From Poriferisodalis sp965208925 (GTDB lineage Bacteria; Actinomycetota; Acidimicrobiia; Acidimicrobiales; Poriferisodalaceae), in assembly GCF_965208925.1 (NCBI RefSeq), contig NZ_OZ242364.1, positions 1,674,001 through 1,738,000 of the forward strand: a stretch of DNA of 64,000 bases. The letters run 5' to 3'. The notes beneath the pieces are model-generated. The model did no database searches, had not been told where the DNA came from, and saw nothing but the letters and a program-made list of their open reading frames with translations. A program made the translations under genes and the position numbers. Positions 8,418-16,841 of the stretch are shown piece by piece (position 1 is the stretch's first letter; the number at the start of each line of letters is the position of its first letter).

Positions 8418-9599
8418 CTAGAGAGGCTCGGTTCCCTCTTCCAGCACGTGCAAGTACCCCGTGTATGCAAACACGCGATTGCGACGCTGACCAGTGGCTT
8501 CGGACGCGATACCTAGTTCGCAGAGTCGCGTCAACGCGTTATTGACAGCAGGCCACGAGAGGCCGCTGAACTTGGCGCTCGTCTCAACGTTGAGAACTGG
8601 CCGTTGCATGAGCGACTCGTGCACCCGCAGCGCCGAGCCTGCCGCTCGGCCAGTGCGGTCACTGATGATCTTCCGATCGAGGGCCGCCATCTCTTCGAGA
8701 CGTTGCGTCGTGCTGAGCGCGGCGTCAGCAGTTGACCGGATGCCTTCGAGGAAGAACAACAGCCACTCGTGCCAGTCTCCGTACAGCCGCACACGGTTCA
8801 GTAGGTCGTAGTAGTCCGATCGGTTCTGCTTGAAGTACAAGCTCGGATAGAAGGCTTGCGTTGACAACACATCACGATCCAGCAACAAGAGCGTGATGAG
8901 CATGCGGCCGATTCGGCCGTTGCCGTCGAGGAAGGGGTGGATGGTCTCGAACTGCACGTGTGCGAGCCCCGCACGCATCAGCGGAGGAAACCTGTCGTCT
9001 GCATGCAGGAACTTCTCCAAGTCAGAGATCGCCTGGTGAGCCTCTTGCGCAGGAGGTGGCACAAACGCCGCATTTCCTGGGCGGGAACCGCCAATCCAGT
9101 TCTGCGTCGACCGGAATTCTCCGGGATGCTTGTCCGCACCGCGTCCAGATGACAGCAGGATCCCGTGAGCTTGCCGCAACAGGCGATTGCAGAGCGGCAA
9201 CCCCGATGGGTTCGTCATTTCTGCGACGGCGTGCTCGAGCGCAGCGACGTAGGTCGAGACTTCCGTCACATCGTCGAGCGGCACACCCGGTGACGCATCG
9301 AGTTCGTGACGCATGAGATCGGACAGCGATGACTGTGTCCCTTCGATCTGAGACGACAGCACAGCTTCCTTGCGCACGTACGAGTAGATGAGCAGGCCCT
9401 TGTTGGGGAGATAGCGAACTGCGCCATCGAATCGGCCGAGGGCTCGGCTTGCCTCGTCAAGTGCGGTGACCAGCGGCCCGTCCATGCCGAGCGGTGGATC
9501 CGGCGGCAGTGGTGCGGGTACAAACGCGCGTACTTCTTCACCCGCAACCGTGGTGATGACGTACTCACCAGTCGGAGTGCGGAGTCGTGTTGCAGCCAT
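8418..9599 (-). CDS. Fic-family AMPylase-type protein with N-terminal inhibitory motif
   Basis: 393 aa. The catalytic loop HPFLDGNGRIGR (residues 221-232) is the complete HPFx(D/E)GNGRxxR motif, with the catalytic His and both phosphate-binding Arg. An N-terminal S82-xxx-E86-G87 matches the autoinhibitory helix consensus, so it should be a self-inhibited class II Fic protein needing no separate antitoxin. Residues about 325-385 form a winged-helix-like domain (FSGLSWPAVNNALTRLCELGI). Fic enzymes move AMP, or other nucleotide or phosphate groups, onto Ser, Thr or Tyr of target proteins. No antitoxin gene is adjacent. Its promoter side faces a low-GC stretch with an 80-bp repeat, which may mean the locus was acquired horizontally. 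Confidence 0.9.
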   Translation of the reverse strand: MAATRLRTPTGEYVITTVAGEEVRAFVPAPLPPDPPLGMDGPLVTALDEASRALGRFDGAVRYLPNKGLLIYSYVRKEAVLSSQIEGTQSSLSDLMRHELDASPGVPLDDVTEVSTYVAALEHAVAEMTNPSGLPLCNRLLRQAHGILLSSGRGADKHPGEFRSTQNWIGGSRPGNAAFVPPPAQEAHQAISDLEKFLHADDRFPPLMRAGLAHVQFETIHPFLDGNGRIGRMLITLLLLDRDVLSTQAFYPSLYFKQNRSDYYDLLNRVRLYGDWHEWLLFFLEGIRSTADAALSTTQRLEEMAALDRKIISDRTGRAAGSALRVHESLMQRPVLNVETSAKFSGLSWPAVNNALTRLCELGIASEATGQRRNRVFAYTGYLHVLEEGTEPL

Positions 9600-9694
9600 G
9601 CGTCGTTGCTCCTGCCTGTCTCGGCTGTGATCCGTGCAGAGCGCTTCTTCACTGGCACTATGCGGATTGTCGCAGCCTGCTCTACGATAGCTGC

Positions 9695-9929
9695 TATTAA
9701 ACGTTGTGGCTCAATGTTTGTTTGTGTGCGTGTTTTTGTCGTGTTGTCAAACTGCGCGAGATAACGCAGTCGATTATTAAACGTTGTGGCTCAATGTTTG
9801 TTTGTGTGCGTGTTTTTGTCGTGTTGTCAAACTGCGCGAGATAACGCAGTCGATTATTAAACGTTGTGGCTCAATGTTTGTTTGTGTGCGTGTTTTTGTC
9901 GTGTTGTCAAACTGCGCGAGATAACGCAG
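9695..9929. repeat. Three tandem copies of an 80-bp low-GC repeat
   Basis: Copies begin at 9695, 9775 and 9855 and are identical except at the array edges; the third is cut at 9929 (about 2.9 copies). Each unit opens TATTAAACGTTGTGGC, has a long T/G-rich middle (GTGTGCGTGTTTTTGTC) and closes with a small dyad, CTGCG then 8 bases then CGCAG. G+C is about 43 percent, far below the surroundings. It occupies most of the 479 bases between the divergent Fic and NIPSNAP genes. The rest (9600-9694 and 9930-10078) shows no gene I can support. Identical copies and no variable spacers rule out a CRISPR. Function unknown; repeated regulator sites or recent slippage are the simplest ideas. Confidence 0.95.
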
Positions 9930-10078
9930 ATGGCTATACAACTTGAGGCCGCAACGTTGAATAGAACATCGGAAGCCGTCTCGGACGAGAGATGCGCGGA
10001 CGCGGCGCGCTACGGTGCGCCTGCGCGATCTGGTTGAGCGAGATCGCGGCTCGGCTCGACACGTCGAAGGAGACAGCT

Positions 10079-10387
10079 ATGAGCTTTGTGGAGATGCGGC
10101 GCTACCGCTTGAAGGTGGGCGCACCCGAGCACTGGGTCAAGGTGTACTTCGAGAAGGGCTACGAGGCGCAGCGCAAGTACCTCGGTGAGCCCGTGGGCTA
10201 CTACACGACCGAGTTCGGCGGCATCAACGAGATCATCCACATGTGGCGCTATGACACGCTCGAGGAGCGGGCTGCCAAGCGCAAGGCGCTCTTCGAGGAC
10301 CCCGAGTGGCTTGAGTTCGTGAAGGAGATCGCTCCGCTGGTCGAGACGCAGGAGAATGCGATCCTGCGCGACATCTTCGAAGCCTGA
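10079..10387 (+). CDS. NIPSNAP-family small protein
   Basis: 102 aa from ATG 10079, chosen because AAGGAGA lies just upstream. The sequence MSFVEMRRYRLKVG followed by INEIIHMWRYDTLEERAAKRKALFEDPEW is the NIPSNAP pattern, a dimeric alpha-beta-barrel fold related to ferredoxin-like stress proteins. Molecular role in bacteria is poorly known; members often sit in catabolic clusters. It lies 10 bases before an HpcH/HpaI aldolase gene and is probably co-transcribed with it, so a role in the same breakdown route is plausible. Confidence 0.85.
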   Translation: MSFVEMRRYRLKVGAPEHWVKVYFEKGYEAQRKYLGEPVGYYTTEFGGINEIIHMWRYDTLEERAAKRKALFEDPEWLEFVKEIAPLVETQENAILRDIFEA

Positions 10388-10397
10388 GCGCGCAGTC

Positions 10398-11201
10398 ATG
10401 CCGAACACGATGATGGATACGTGGGCGTCCGGGGGAGAAACGCTGGGCACTTGGCTGTCGATGGCGTCCAGCCATTCGGCCGAGATCGCCGGGCGTGCCG
10501 GCTTCGACTACGTCTGCGTGGACATGCAGCACGGCGTGGCCGACTACCAGGCCGCGGTGGAGATGATGCAGGCCGTCGAGATGGGCGGCGGCACGCCCAT
10601 CGTGCGAGTGCCGTGGAACGAGCCCGGCATCATCGGGCGCGTCCTCGATGCGGGAGCCCGGGGTGTCGTTGTGCCCATGGTGAATTCGGTCGCTGAGGCG
10701 CAGGCGGCAGTGACCTACTGCAAGTACCCGCCGCTGGGCGCCCGCAGCTTCGGCCCGGTGCTGGTGGCGGCGCGGGCAGCGGCGGGGGAGAACTATTTCG
10801 AGGTGGCGAACGACACCACGGCCTGCATTCCCATGATCGAGACTCGCCAGGCGGTCGAGGCGCTCGACGACATCCTGGCGATCGACGGCGTCGACGCGAT
10901 CTACGTAGGGCCCGCCGATCTGTCCATCAGCTACGGCTACGGGCCGGGATACACCGACGACAATGCCGACTACAAGGCGGCGCTGGAGCACATCGCTGAA
11001 CGCTGCGCCGCTCACGGCGTGGTGGCCGGAATTCACTCGACGGCGTCGCTGTCGGCCGACCGCCGAGGCAAGGGCTACCGCATGCAAACCGTCGCCGGCG
11101 ACGCCATGGCGTTGGGTCGCGGCATGGCCCGCGACCTGCGCACGGCCCGCGAGTCCGGCGTAGGTGAGGCCACCACCGGAGCCGACTCCATGATCTACTG
11201 A
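10398..11201 (+). CDS. HpcH/HpaI-family aldolase
   Basis: 267 aa from ATG 10398. The class II pyruvate-dependent aldolase pattern is present: GFDYVCVDMQHG near residue 35, a metal-binding region around IPMIETRQAVEAL and the diagnostic DAIYVGPADLSISYG. These enzymes cleave 4-hydroxy-2-oxo acids to pyruvate and an aldehyde, or the malyl-CoA-like equivalents. The substrate is not visible. Forms a two-gene unit with the NIPSNAP gene. It ends 50 bases from the convergent Ala-rich gene. Confidence 0.85.
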   Translation: MPNTMMDTWASGGETLGTWLSMASSHSAEIAGRAGFDYVCVDMQHGVADYQAAVEMMQAVEMGGGTPIVRVPWNEPGIIGRVLDAGARGVVVPMVNSVAEAQAAVTYCKYPPLGARSFGPVLVAARAAAGENYFEVANDTTACIPMIETRQAVEALDDILAIDGVDAIYVGPADLSISYGYGPGYTDDNADYKAALEHIAERCAAHGVVAGIHSTASLSADRRGKGYRMQTVAGDAMALGRGMARDLRTARESGVGEATTGADSMIY

Positions 11202-11250
11202 GCTGCCTCGACGCTGCTGTCGCGGACGGCCTTGTCGGCGTTCCTGTCCG

Positions 11251-12819
11251 TCAGTTGTCTGACGTGTCCGGCTGATCGACTTCCGGATCCTCAGGCTGTT
11301 TGCGGTCAACGAGTGCCTTGGCTCGCCGCGCCGCCGATTCGCCTGCAGTACGCGCCGCCGTGGTCGCGGCTGCGCCAGCGCGGCCAGCAGCCCGCGCAGC
11401 ATCGGCCGTTGCTGTTCCGGCTGCAGCCGCCGCTCCGGCCGTTGCCTTTCCGGCGGCGACTGCCTGTTCGGCCGTGAATCGCCCGGCGGTCGACGCTGAG
11501 TTCGCGACGAACTTGCCCGCAGCCGCCGTGCCGCTTACGACGCCACGGCCTGCGACATCAGCCGTGTTCCCGATGACATCGCCGATGGCACTGGCATGTT
11601 GGGTGATGTGGCGGACCACCGTCGCCGCGTCCTGCTTGACGAAGCCCTGGACTGCATCCAGCGTCACGTCCTTGGTGGCGACATGCGCGAGCACTCCTGC
11701 GGCAACGCCCGCGAGCAGCGCAACCCCGGCGGGCCCGCCGGCGACGCCGACGAGCGCAATGGCGCCCAAGCTGGAGCCGGTGCCGATTGCGCCCTTGAGC
11801 CCGCCTTCAGCCAGCTCGACGTATTCGTCCGCATGGTTCGCCTTGTGGAAGGCGCGCCCGAAGGCAACGACCGACACTGCCAGCAACAGTGGGTTGGCGC
11901 TCACGGCTGCCGACATGCCCATGCCTGCTGCGAGGCTCGCGAACGACTCGGTTTCGGCCTTGTTCCAGCCGAACATCAGCGAAACCACGCCGACGGTGCC
12001 GCCCAGCAGCTCGCCGACGTCGTAGGAATTCAGGTCGTAGAACCAATCCTTGGGTATGCCGAAGGTCGACTGAAGCGAATCTGCAACGGAGTCGTAGGTG
12101 GACTTGTCCCAGTTGGCCAGGGGCAGACCCTTCGGTGTGGACACGTCTCGAAGCAGGCCCTGCATCCCGCCGAGCGCTTCCTGGACGAGGGTGTCGTCTT
12201 GTGACGCGCCGTGTGTCGCCTTGATCGCCCCCCAGAGGGTGTGGCCGCCGTCGAACAGGCGGTGGTTTCCGCCGCCGATGTGGGTTGCGAGGTATTCGGC
12301 GTCCATGGCCTTGTCGTAGATGGTGGCCTTGCCCTTCACGGCTGCTTGCACCAGATCGTTCAACTGAGGTGACAGGTCGCTTGCCACCAGTCCTTGGGCT
12401 GCGGCGAACAGTTGCGCTGTCCGTTCAGATGTCGAGTCGATGAGCCACCGTGCGCCAGTGGCGACGGCTCGTCCGCTGGCGACTCCTGCCTTGGCGGTAC
12501 CGGTGCCGATTGTCTGCGCCGTCGCCGCGCTGGCCTCAGCCGCACTCTTGGCGGTCTCGCCGACGACCCGGGCGGTCGATGCAGCGGCTGTGCCAGCGGC
12601 CTCGGCCGCCTTGCGACTCCCGGAAACCGTCGCGTAGGCGACCTGCCTGCCGGCCGCAAGCGCGGAATCCGAGATCTTTTTGACCCGTCCGCTGTCGACG
12701 TCCTCGAGGCCCGATTCAGTTCCTTCAGGTCTGATCGGGTCAGTGTCGTCGGGGTCCGCGGCTTCTGCAGTGGGACTGGGAGATGTCGTCTCCTCCTGAA
12801 TTCGTTCAGATCGACTCAT
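11251..12819 (-). CDS. Ala-rich protein with a conserved-looking central domain, function unknown
   Basis: 522 aa. Three parts are visible. Residues 1-55 are acidic and probably disordered. Residues about 55-135 and 410-500 are Ala/Thr/Gly-rich heptad-like helical repeats (AAGTAAASTARVVGETAKSAAEAS type), reminiscent of apolipoprotein or late-embryogenesis helices. The centre (about 150-400) is different: it holds HRLFDGGHTLWGAIKATHG, NWDKSTYDSVADSLQ and two hydrophobic stretches (ASLAAGMGMSAAVSANPLLLAV and GSSLGAIALVGVAGGPAGVA) that may span or insert in a membrane. I recall HRLFDGGHTLWGA-type domains in other uncharacterised bacterial proteins. No signal peptide. Divergent from the HNH gene. 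No function assigned. Confidence 0.65.
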   Translation of the reverse strand: MSRSERIQEETTSPSPTAEAADPDDTDPIRPEGTESGLEDVDSGRVKKISDSALAAGRQVAYATVSGSRKAAEAAGTAAASTARVVGETAKSAAEASAATAQTIGTGTAKAGVASGRAVATGARWLIDSTSERTAQLFAAAQGLVASDLSPQLNDLVQAAVKGKATIYDKAMDAEYLATHIGGGNHRLFDGGHTLWGAIKATHGASQDDTLVQEALGGMQGLLRDVSTPKGLPLANWDKSTYDSVADSLQSTFGIPKDWFYDLNSYDVGELLGGTVGVVSLMFGWNKAETESFASLAAGMGMSAAVSANPLLLAVSVVAFGRAFHKANHADEYVELAEGGLKGAIGTGSSLGAIALVGVAGGPAGVALLAGVAAGVLAHVATKDVTLDAVQGFVKQDAATVVRHITQHASAIGDVIGNTADVAGRGVVSGTAAAGKFVANSASTAGRFTAEQAVAAGKATAGAAAAAGTATADAARAAGRAGAAATTAARTAGESAARRAKALVDRKQPEDPEVDQPDTSDN

Positions 12820-12910
12820 TTTGGCGAGGTTACGAAGAAGAGGTCGTTTGACGGTCGCCTCACACGCTGCGACGGGCTGGGCGGCTGACGGGCGGGCCGT
12901 GCGCTATTCG

Positions 12911-12932
12911 TGTGACACCCCCTTCGTACGGT
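12911..12932 (+). promoter_or_regulatory. Promoter-like element of the HNH gene, shared with the VWA gene
   Basis: TGTGACACCCCC followed, four bases after a T, by TACGGT. A matching element, TGTAACACCCCC then TACCTT, precedes the VWA gene at 14480-14501; 16 of 22 aligned positions agree. The TAnnnT part sits 7 bases before ATG 12940, the spacing expected of a -10 box for a leaderless mRNA. It recalls actinobacterial DNA-damage promoters used by DUF222-type genes, but does not match that consensus exactly, so the link is inference. Confidence 0.5.
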
Positions 12933-12939
12933 TGTTCCC

Positions 12940-14391
12940 ATGTTGAGGAACGGCTTCGGCGGGGCCCGGCGGGCTGGCGAGGGCATTGCTGTAGGCGCTG
13001 AACGCGGCGCTGCAGAAGAAGCGTCCGCTGGGCTCTTCACCACCGATCCAGCTCCCGACGGCGGCCCTGTTGGCCCCGACCGCAGCCCCAACGTGGGCAG
13101 CGCCACTGTCGACCTGTCGGCGTCGTTGTCGCTGTGTCGGTTGAGCGGTGAGGCGCTGGCGGGGTTGGGGCGCGACGCGCTGTTGGGTGTGCTGGGCGAT
13201 ATCGAGCGGGTAGCGAACCGGCTGGCGGGCTACCGGGCCGAGGTGCTGGGCGCGCTGGATGCGTTGAGCCGCTCGGGTGCGGCGCCCGATGCCGCACCGC
13301 ACCTGTCATTGCGCGACGCGGCGGGGGTGTCCGAGCGTGACGCCCGCCGCATGGTCCGCGGTGCCGAGAAGGCCCGCGAGCACGGCGTGGTGCTGGAGGC
13401 GCTGTCGGAGGGCGGCATCAACGCTTCCCAAGCCGAAGCACTGTGCGACGCGCGTGTGCCTGATGGGGTGCGCGCCGAACTGGTGGCTGCAGCGGCTGGC
13501 GAGGACACCGACGCCACCCGCCGACGGGTGCGCCAAGCCGAGGCCGACCACTCGGTCGAAACCCCGATGGAGCGATTCGAGCGGCAGCGTCAGGCTCGCA
13601 GCGCGGGCTGGCAGCGCGACCACGAAGGAATGCTGCGGCTGTGGGCCAAGCTCGACCCCGAGGTCGGCGCCGCGGTCGAAGCCAATCTCGAGGCGCTGCG
13701 TCGCCAGTACTGGCTCGACGACAAGCAGGTCCGCAGCGGGCGCCGCACCCCCGCCCAGCGCGACGCCGACGTTCTCGCCTACGCCTTGGCGGGCATCACC
13801 CTGACCGACACCGACTCAGCAGCCGTCGACCGGCTCCGCGCACGCAGCCGACCCGATCGCCTCCCGACACACGAGCCCGCTGCGGGCAATCCCGAGCGGC
13901 GGCTGCCGCCGGCGCAGATCGGCGTGCTGATCGGGCTCGACGCGTTGCGGGGCCAAACGGACGTCGCGGGCCTGACTGATGCTGGCGTCGAACTGCCGCC
14001 CGAGATCGTGCGACGCCTCGCCTGCGACGCCGAGATCATCCCCATGATCCTCGGCGGCCCCGGCGGACCAGCCGACGCCGGCCGTTCGACCCGAACAGTC
14101 TCGTTGCGGCTGCGGCGGCTGCTCATCGCACGCGACAGACACGGCCAATGGCCCGGCTGCGCGGAACCCCCCTCGCGCTGCGACGCCCACCACGTCCACC
14201 ACTGGATCCACGGCGGCCGAACCGACCTCGACAACTTGGTGCTGCTGTGCCACCGACACCACCACCATCTCCACCAGCACGGCCACACAATGGTCCCCCA
14301 GCCCGACGGCACCTGGACCACAACCCACACAACCGAACCCGAACCTGCAAACGCAGCCCGAGCCCGAGCCGCTCAACCCCGGGCGCCCTAG
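12940..14391 (+). CDS. DUF222 / HNH endonuclease family protein (13E12-like)
   Basis: 483 aa. The N-terminal half is the Ala/Arg-rich helical DUF222 region (LAGYRAEVLGALDAL, then SLRDAAGVSERDARRMVRGAEKAREH). The C terminus carries the HNH nuclease site: CDAHHVHHWIHGGRTDLDNLV (cited in part) and LLCHRHHHHLH, with the conserved His-His pair, Asn and final His. Such genes are multicopy in Actinobacteria (the mycobacterial 13E12 families); their role is unsettled, possibly mobile or DNA-damage linked. The start ATG 12940 lacks a ribosome site but sits right behind a promoter-like element, suggesting leaderless expression. No intein or intron is seen around it. Confidence 0.85.
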   Translation: MLRNGFGGARRAGEGIAVGAERGAAEEASAGLFTTDPAPDGGPVGPDRSPNVGSATVDLSASLSLCRLSGEALAGLGRDALLGVLGDIERVANRLAGYRAEVLGALDALSRSGAAPDAAPHLSLRDAAGVSERDARRMVRGAEKAREHGVVLEALSEGGINASQAEALCDARVPDGVRAELVAAAAGEDTDATRRRVRQAEADHSVETPMERFERQRQARSAGWQRDHEGMLRLWAKLDPEVGAAVEANLEALRRQYWLDDKQVRSGRRTPAQRDADVLAYALAGITLTDTDSAAVDRLRARSRPDRLPTHEPAAGNPERRLPPAQIGVLIGLDALRGQTDVAGLTDAGVELPPEIVRRLACDAEIIPMILGGPGGPADAGRSTRTVSLRLRRLLIARDRHGQWPGCAEPPSRCDAHHVHHWIHGGRTDLDNLVLLCHRHHHHLHQHGHTMVPQPDGTWTTTHTTEPEPANAARARAAQPRAP

Positions 14392-14479
14392 AACCCACAC
14401 TGGGGCACCGAGCCCCTCGTTCGTCGGTGGTGCCGGACGCGGTGTCGCGCTGCTGCTCTGCTCGCCCCGAGAGCATTGA

Positions 14480-14501
14480 TGTAACACCCCCTCTTTACCT
14501 T
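14480..14501 (+). promoter_or_regulatory. Promoter-like element upstream of the VWA gene
   Basis: TGTAACACCCCC then TACCTT, matching the element before the HNH gene (12911-12932) in 16 of 22 positions with identical internal spacing. Here the distance to the chosen ATG (14598) is 96 bases, so this transcript would have a leader. Shared use implies co-regulation of the two genes; inference. Confidence 0.45.
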
Positions 14502-14597
14502 GGAAACCAGTCAGGCGGCGGCCGATCAGCGGCCCCGCAACACGGCAAGTTCGGCTTTGTCAGCGGACGAGTCGGAGTTTGGATGAGAGGAAAGAGA

Positions 14598-15452
14598 ATG
14601 GGAACATCATCAACCAACGGTGGGTTGAACGGAGAGCTCGAGCGGAGCAGCACGGCACCGTGGGAGCGCGGCGGCGATGGCACGACCGCATCAGCAGGCG
14701 AACCGAACGCAACGGGCGCTCCGAGAGCCAAGAGTGGCAAGACGGCCAAGGGCGGCAAGAAGAACGGCAAGAGGTCGACATCTGACCGGTCGAAGGCGTG
14801 GATGCTGCTTGATCGGTCCGGGTCGATGTCCGGCCTTGAGGTAGCGGTGGTGCACGGCGTCAACGGGCTCATCGCGGAACAGGCCGCTCTGCCTGGCAAG
14901 TGCAAGATCACCCTCGTCCAGTTCGATTCCGAGGATCCGTTCGAGATCCTCGCCGACGCTGTGCCGGTGAACAAGGCGTGCCCGCTGTCAGTGGAGCAGT
15001 ATCGCCCCCGCGCCGCGACGCCTCTTCTGGATGCGATCGGCTCGCTGATCGGGCGGGCCGATGAGCGAGCGAAGCGACGCAGCAAGTCTGGCAAGGCGCC
15101 CGAGGATCAAACTGTCGTGATCGTTACCGATGGCCTTGAGAACGCAAGCACCGACTTCGCTTGGGCCGATATCCACCGGCTCATCAGCAGCCGGCGCGAG
15201 CAGGGTTGGGCGTTCGTCTTCATGGGTGCCAACCAAGACTCATACTTCGAGGGCGCTCGGCTGGGAGTCGAGCCCGGAAACGTGCAGAACTATGAGGCCT
15301 CCGACGAAGGTGTCGGCGAGGCATTCGCGTCGGTGAGCCGGGCCTACAGCGAGCGGCGAACGATGCACGCCACTGTGGGTTCTGCGCCCGACGACGACTT
15401 CTTTGGGGGAGTGCGCGAGGCCGAGGAGGGAATGCGGCGGCGCTCCGCCTGA
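14598..15452 (+). CDS. VWA-domain protein
   Basis: 284 aa from ATG 14598, preceded by AGAGGAAAGAGA; ATG 14583 in frame is an alternative. Residues 1-65 are low-complexity, with a Lys/Gly-rich stretch (AKSGKTAKGGKKNGKRS). A von Willebrand A domain follows with a full metal-ion site: DRSGSMSG (DxSxS), a Thr in RAATPLLDAIG, and TDGLENAS for the distal Asp. This group often has a downstream FVFMGANQD stretch, seen here. VWA domains bind protein partners through Mg2+; partner unknown. No MoxR ATPase is adjacent, which is unusual for many bacterial VWA genes. No signal peptide, so probably cytoplasmic. Confidence 0.8.
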   Translation: MGTSSTNGGLNGELERSSTAPWERGGDGTTASAGEPNATGAPRAKSGKTAKGGKKNGKRSTSDRSKAWMLLDRSGSMSGLEVAVVHGVNGLIAEQAALPGKCKITLVQFDSEDPFEILADAVPVNKACPLSVEQYRPRAATPLLDAIGSLIGRADERAKRRSKSGKAPEDQTVVIVTDGLENASTDFAWADIHRLISSRREQGWAFVFMGANQDSYFEGARLGVEPGNVQNYEASDEGVGEAFASVSRAYSERRTMHATVGSAPDDDFFGGVREAEEGMRRRSA

Positions 15453-15515
15453 TCTCAGCGGCGCCTGGCCCGACGTAGGTACGCTCGCCAGCGGGGCTGG
15501 ACCTGGAGGGGAAAC

Positions 15516-16664
15516 GTGGACGTCGACTATCCGATCATCTCGGCCGACTCGCACATCGCTGAGGCGCGCAACACCTACGTCGACTACATCGAGCCGAAGT
15601 GGCGGGATGTGGCGCCGCGGGTGGAGTGGACCGAAGAGCGGGGCGATGTGTACGTCATCGACGGCATGAAGCGCACCGTCGACATGGGCCTCATCGCTGC
15701 CGCAGGTCAGAAACCCGAGGAGCTGAAGCGCAGCGCGGCGTACGAGGAACTGCCGGCCAGCAGCTACGACCCGGCCACGCGGACCGCCGACCAGGACCGC
15801 GACGGTGTTTCTGCTGAGGTGATCTACCCGTCGGTGGGCATGGTGCTGTGCAACCACTCCGATCCGGATTACAAGAAGGCGGCCATGGACGCCTACAACC
15901 GGTGGATCGCCGACTACTGCTCGGTGGACACCGACCGGCTGCTGGCGGTGGGGCAGACCGCACTCCGCTCGGTGGAAGAGGCCGTCAGCGACATCGAGGC
16001 CATGGCCGAAGCGGGCATGCGGGGCGTGATGATGTCGGGCAACCCGCACACGGAATTCGACTTCGACGACCCCCGCTGGGATCCGTTCTGGCAGGCCGCC
16101 GTCGACCTCAACCTGCCGGTGTCGTGGCACATCCTCACCAGCCGCGGCCAGGGCCGGCCCCGGGGTCCGAAGGCGAACGCCTTCATGACCATCATCCGGG
16201 CCAACCAGGACATCATGGGCACGCTGGTGTTCGGGGGAGTGTTCGAGCGCAACCCCGGCTTGCGGGTGGTCTGCGTTGAGGCCGATGCCGGCTGGGTGCC
16301 GCACTACATGTACCGGATGGACCATGCCTACAAGCGCCACCGGTACTGGCTGCCGCCGGGACAGGAACTCTCCAAGCTGCCCAGCGAGTATTTCAGCGAG
16401 CACATCTACACCACGTTCCAAGACGACTGGGTGGCCTTCAAGATGGTCAACGACGTCAACCACAAGCGGCTGCTGTGGGCGAACGACTTCCCGCACTCCG
16501 ACAGCACCTGGCCGTGGAGCCAGGAGTTGCTCGACGAGCACTCGGCGAATCTGACGCCGGAGCAGCAGCGCGACATCCTGTGCGACAACTCGGCCGAGCT
16601 GTACGACATCGATCTGTCCAAGCTGCCCGTCGGCGGCGACCGTCTGGCCGCAAACGCGGCCTGA
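15516..16664 (+). CDS. Amidohydrolase-2 family metal-dependent hydrolase
   Basis: 382 aa from GTG 15516 behind GGAGGGG. Metal ligands of the amidohydrolase_2 / ACMS-decarboxylase-like TIM barrel are visible: SADSHI at residue 9, WHILTSRG mid-protein and a final LLWANDFPHSDSTWP. Family members hydrolyse or decarboxylate aromatic or cyclic acids; many actinobacterial paralogues have unknown substrates. Not obviously in an operon with the VWA gene (63 bases apart) or the next gene (177 bases). Confidence 0.8.
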   Translation: MDVDYPIISADSHIAEARNTYVDYIEPKWRDVAPRVEWTEERGDVYVIDGMKRTVDMGLIAAAGQKPEELKRSAAYEELPASSYDPATRTADQDRDGVSAEVIYPSVGMVLCNHSDPDYKKAAMDAYNRWIADYCSVDTDRLLAVGQTALRSVEEAVSDIEAMAEAGMRGVMMSGNPHTEFDFDDPRWDPFWQAAVDLNLPVSWHILTSRGQGRPRGPKANAFMTIIRANQDIMGTLVFGGVFERNPGLRVVCVEADAGWVPHYMYRMDHAYKRHRYWLPPGQELSKLPSEYFSEHIYTTFQDDWVAFKMVNDVNHKRLLWANDFPHSDSTWPWSQELLDEHSANLTPEQQRDILCDNSAELYDIDLSKLPVGGDRLAANAA

Positions 16665-16841
16665 ACGCAGCCAGGCCAACACCTCGCCAGCACCCGGTTC
16701 CGCCGTCGGAACAGAGAAATCGGCAGCGTCCACAGTCTCCGCGAATCGGGATCCACCGCGCCCCGGACCGCCTCAGGCCGACGGGTACCGTGGGCGAGGA
16801 GCGCCGCGCACACCTCTCGCGGCGTACCAGCGAGGAGAGTC

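Noticed and set aside
9695..9929. CRISPR array
   Set aside because: The whole 80-bp unit is identical in each copy; there are no unique spacers and no cas genes.
15240..16733. 497-aa open frame on the minus strand
   Set aside because: Antisense to the amidohydrolase and the VWA end; composition typical of a shadow frame in high-GC DNA.
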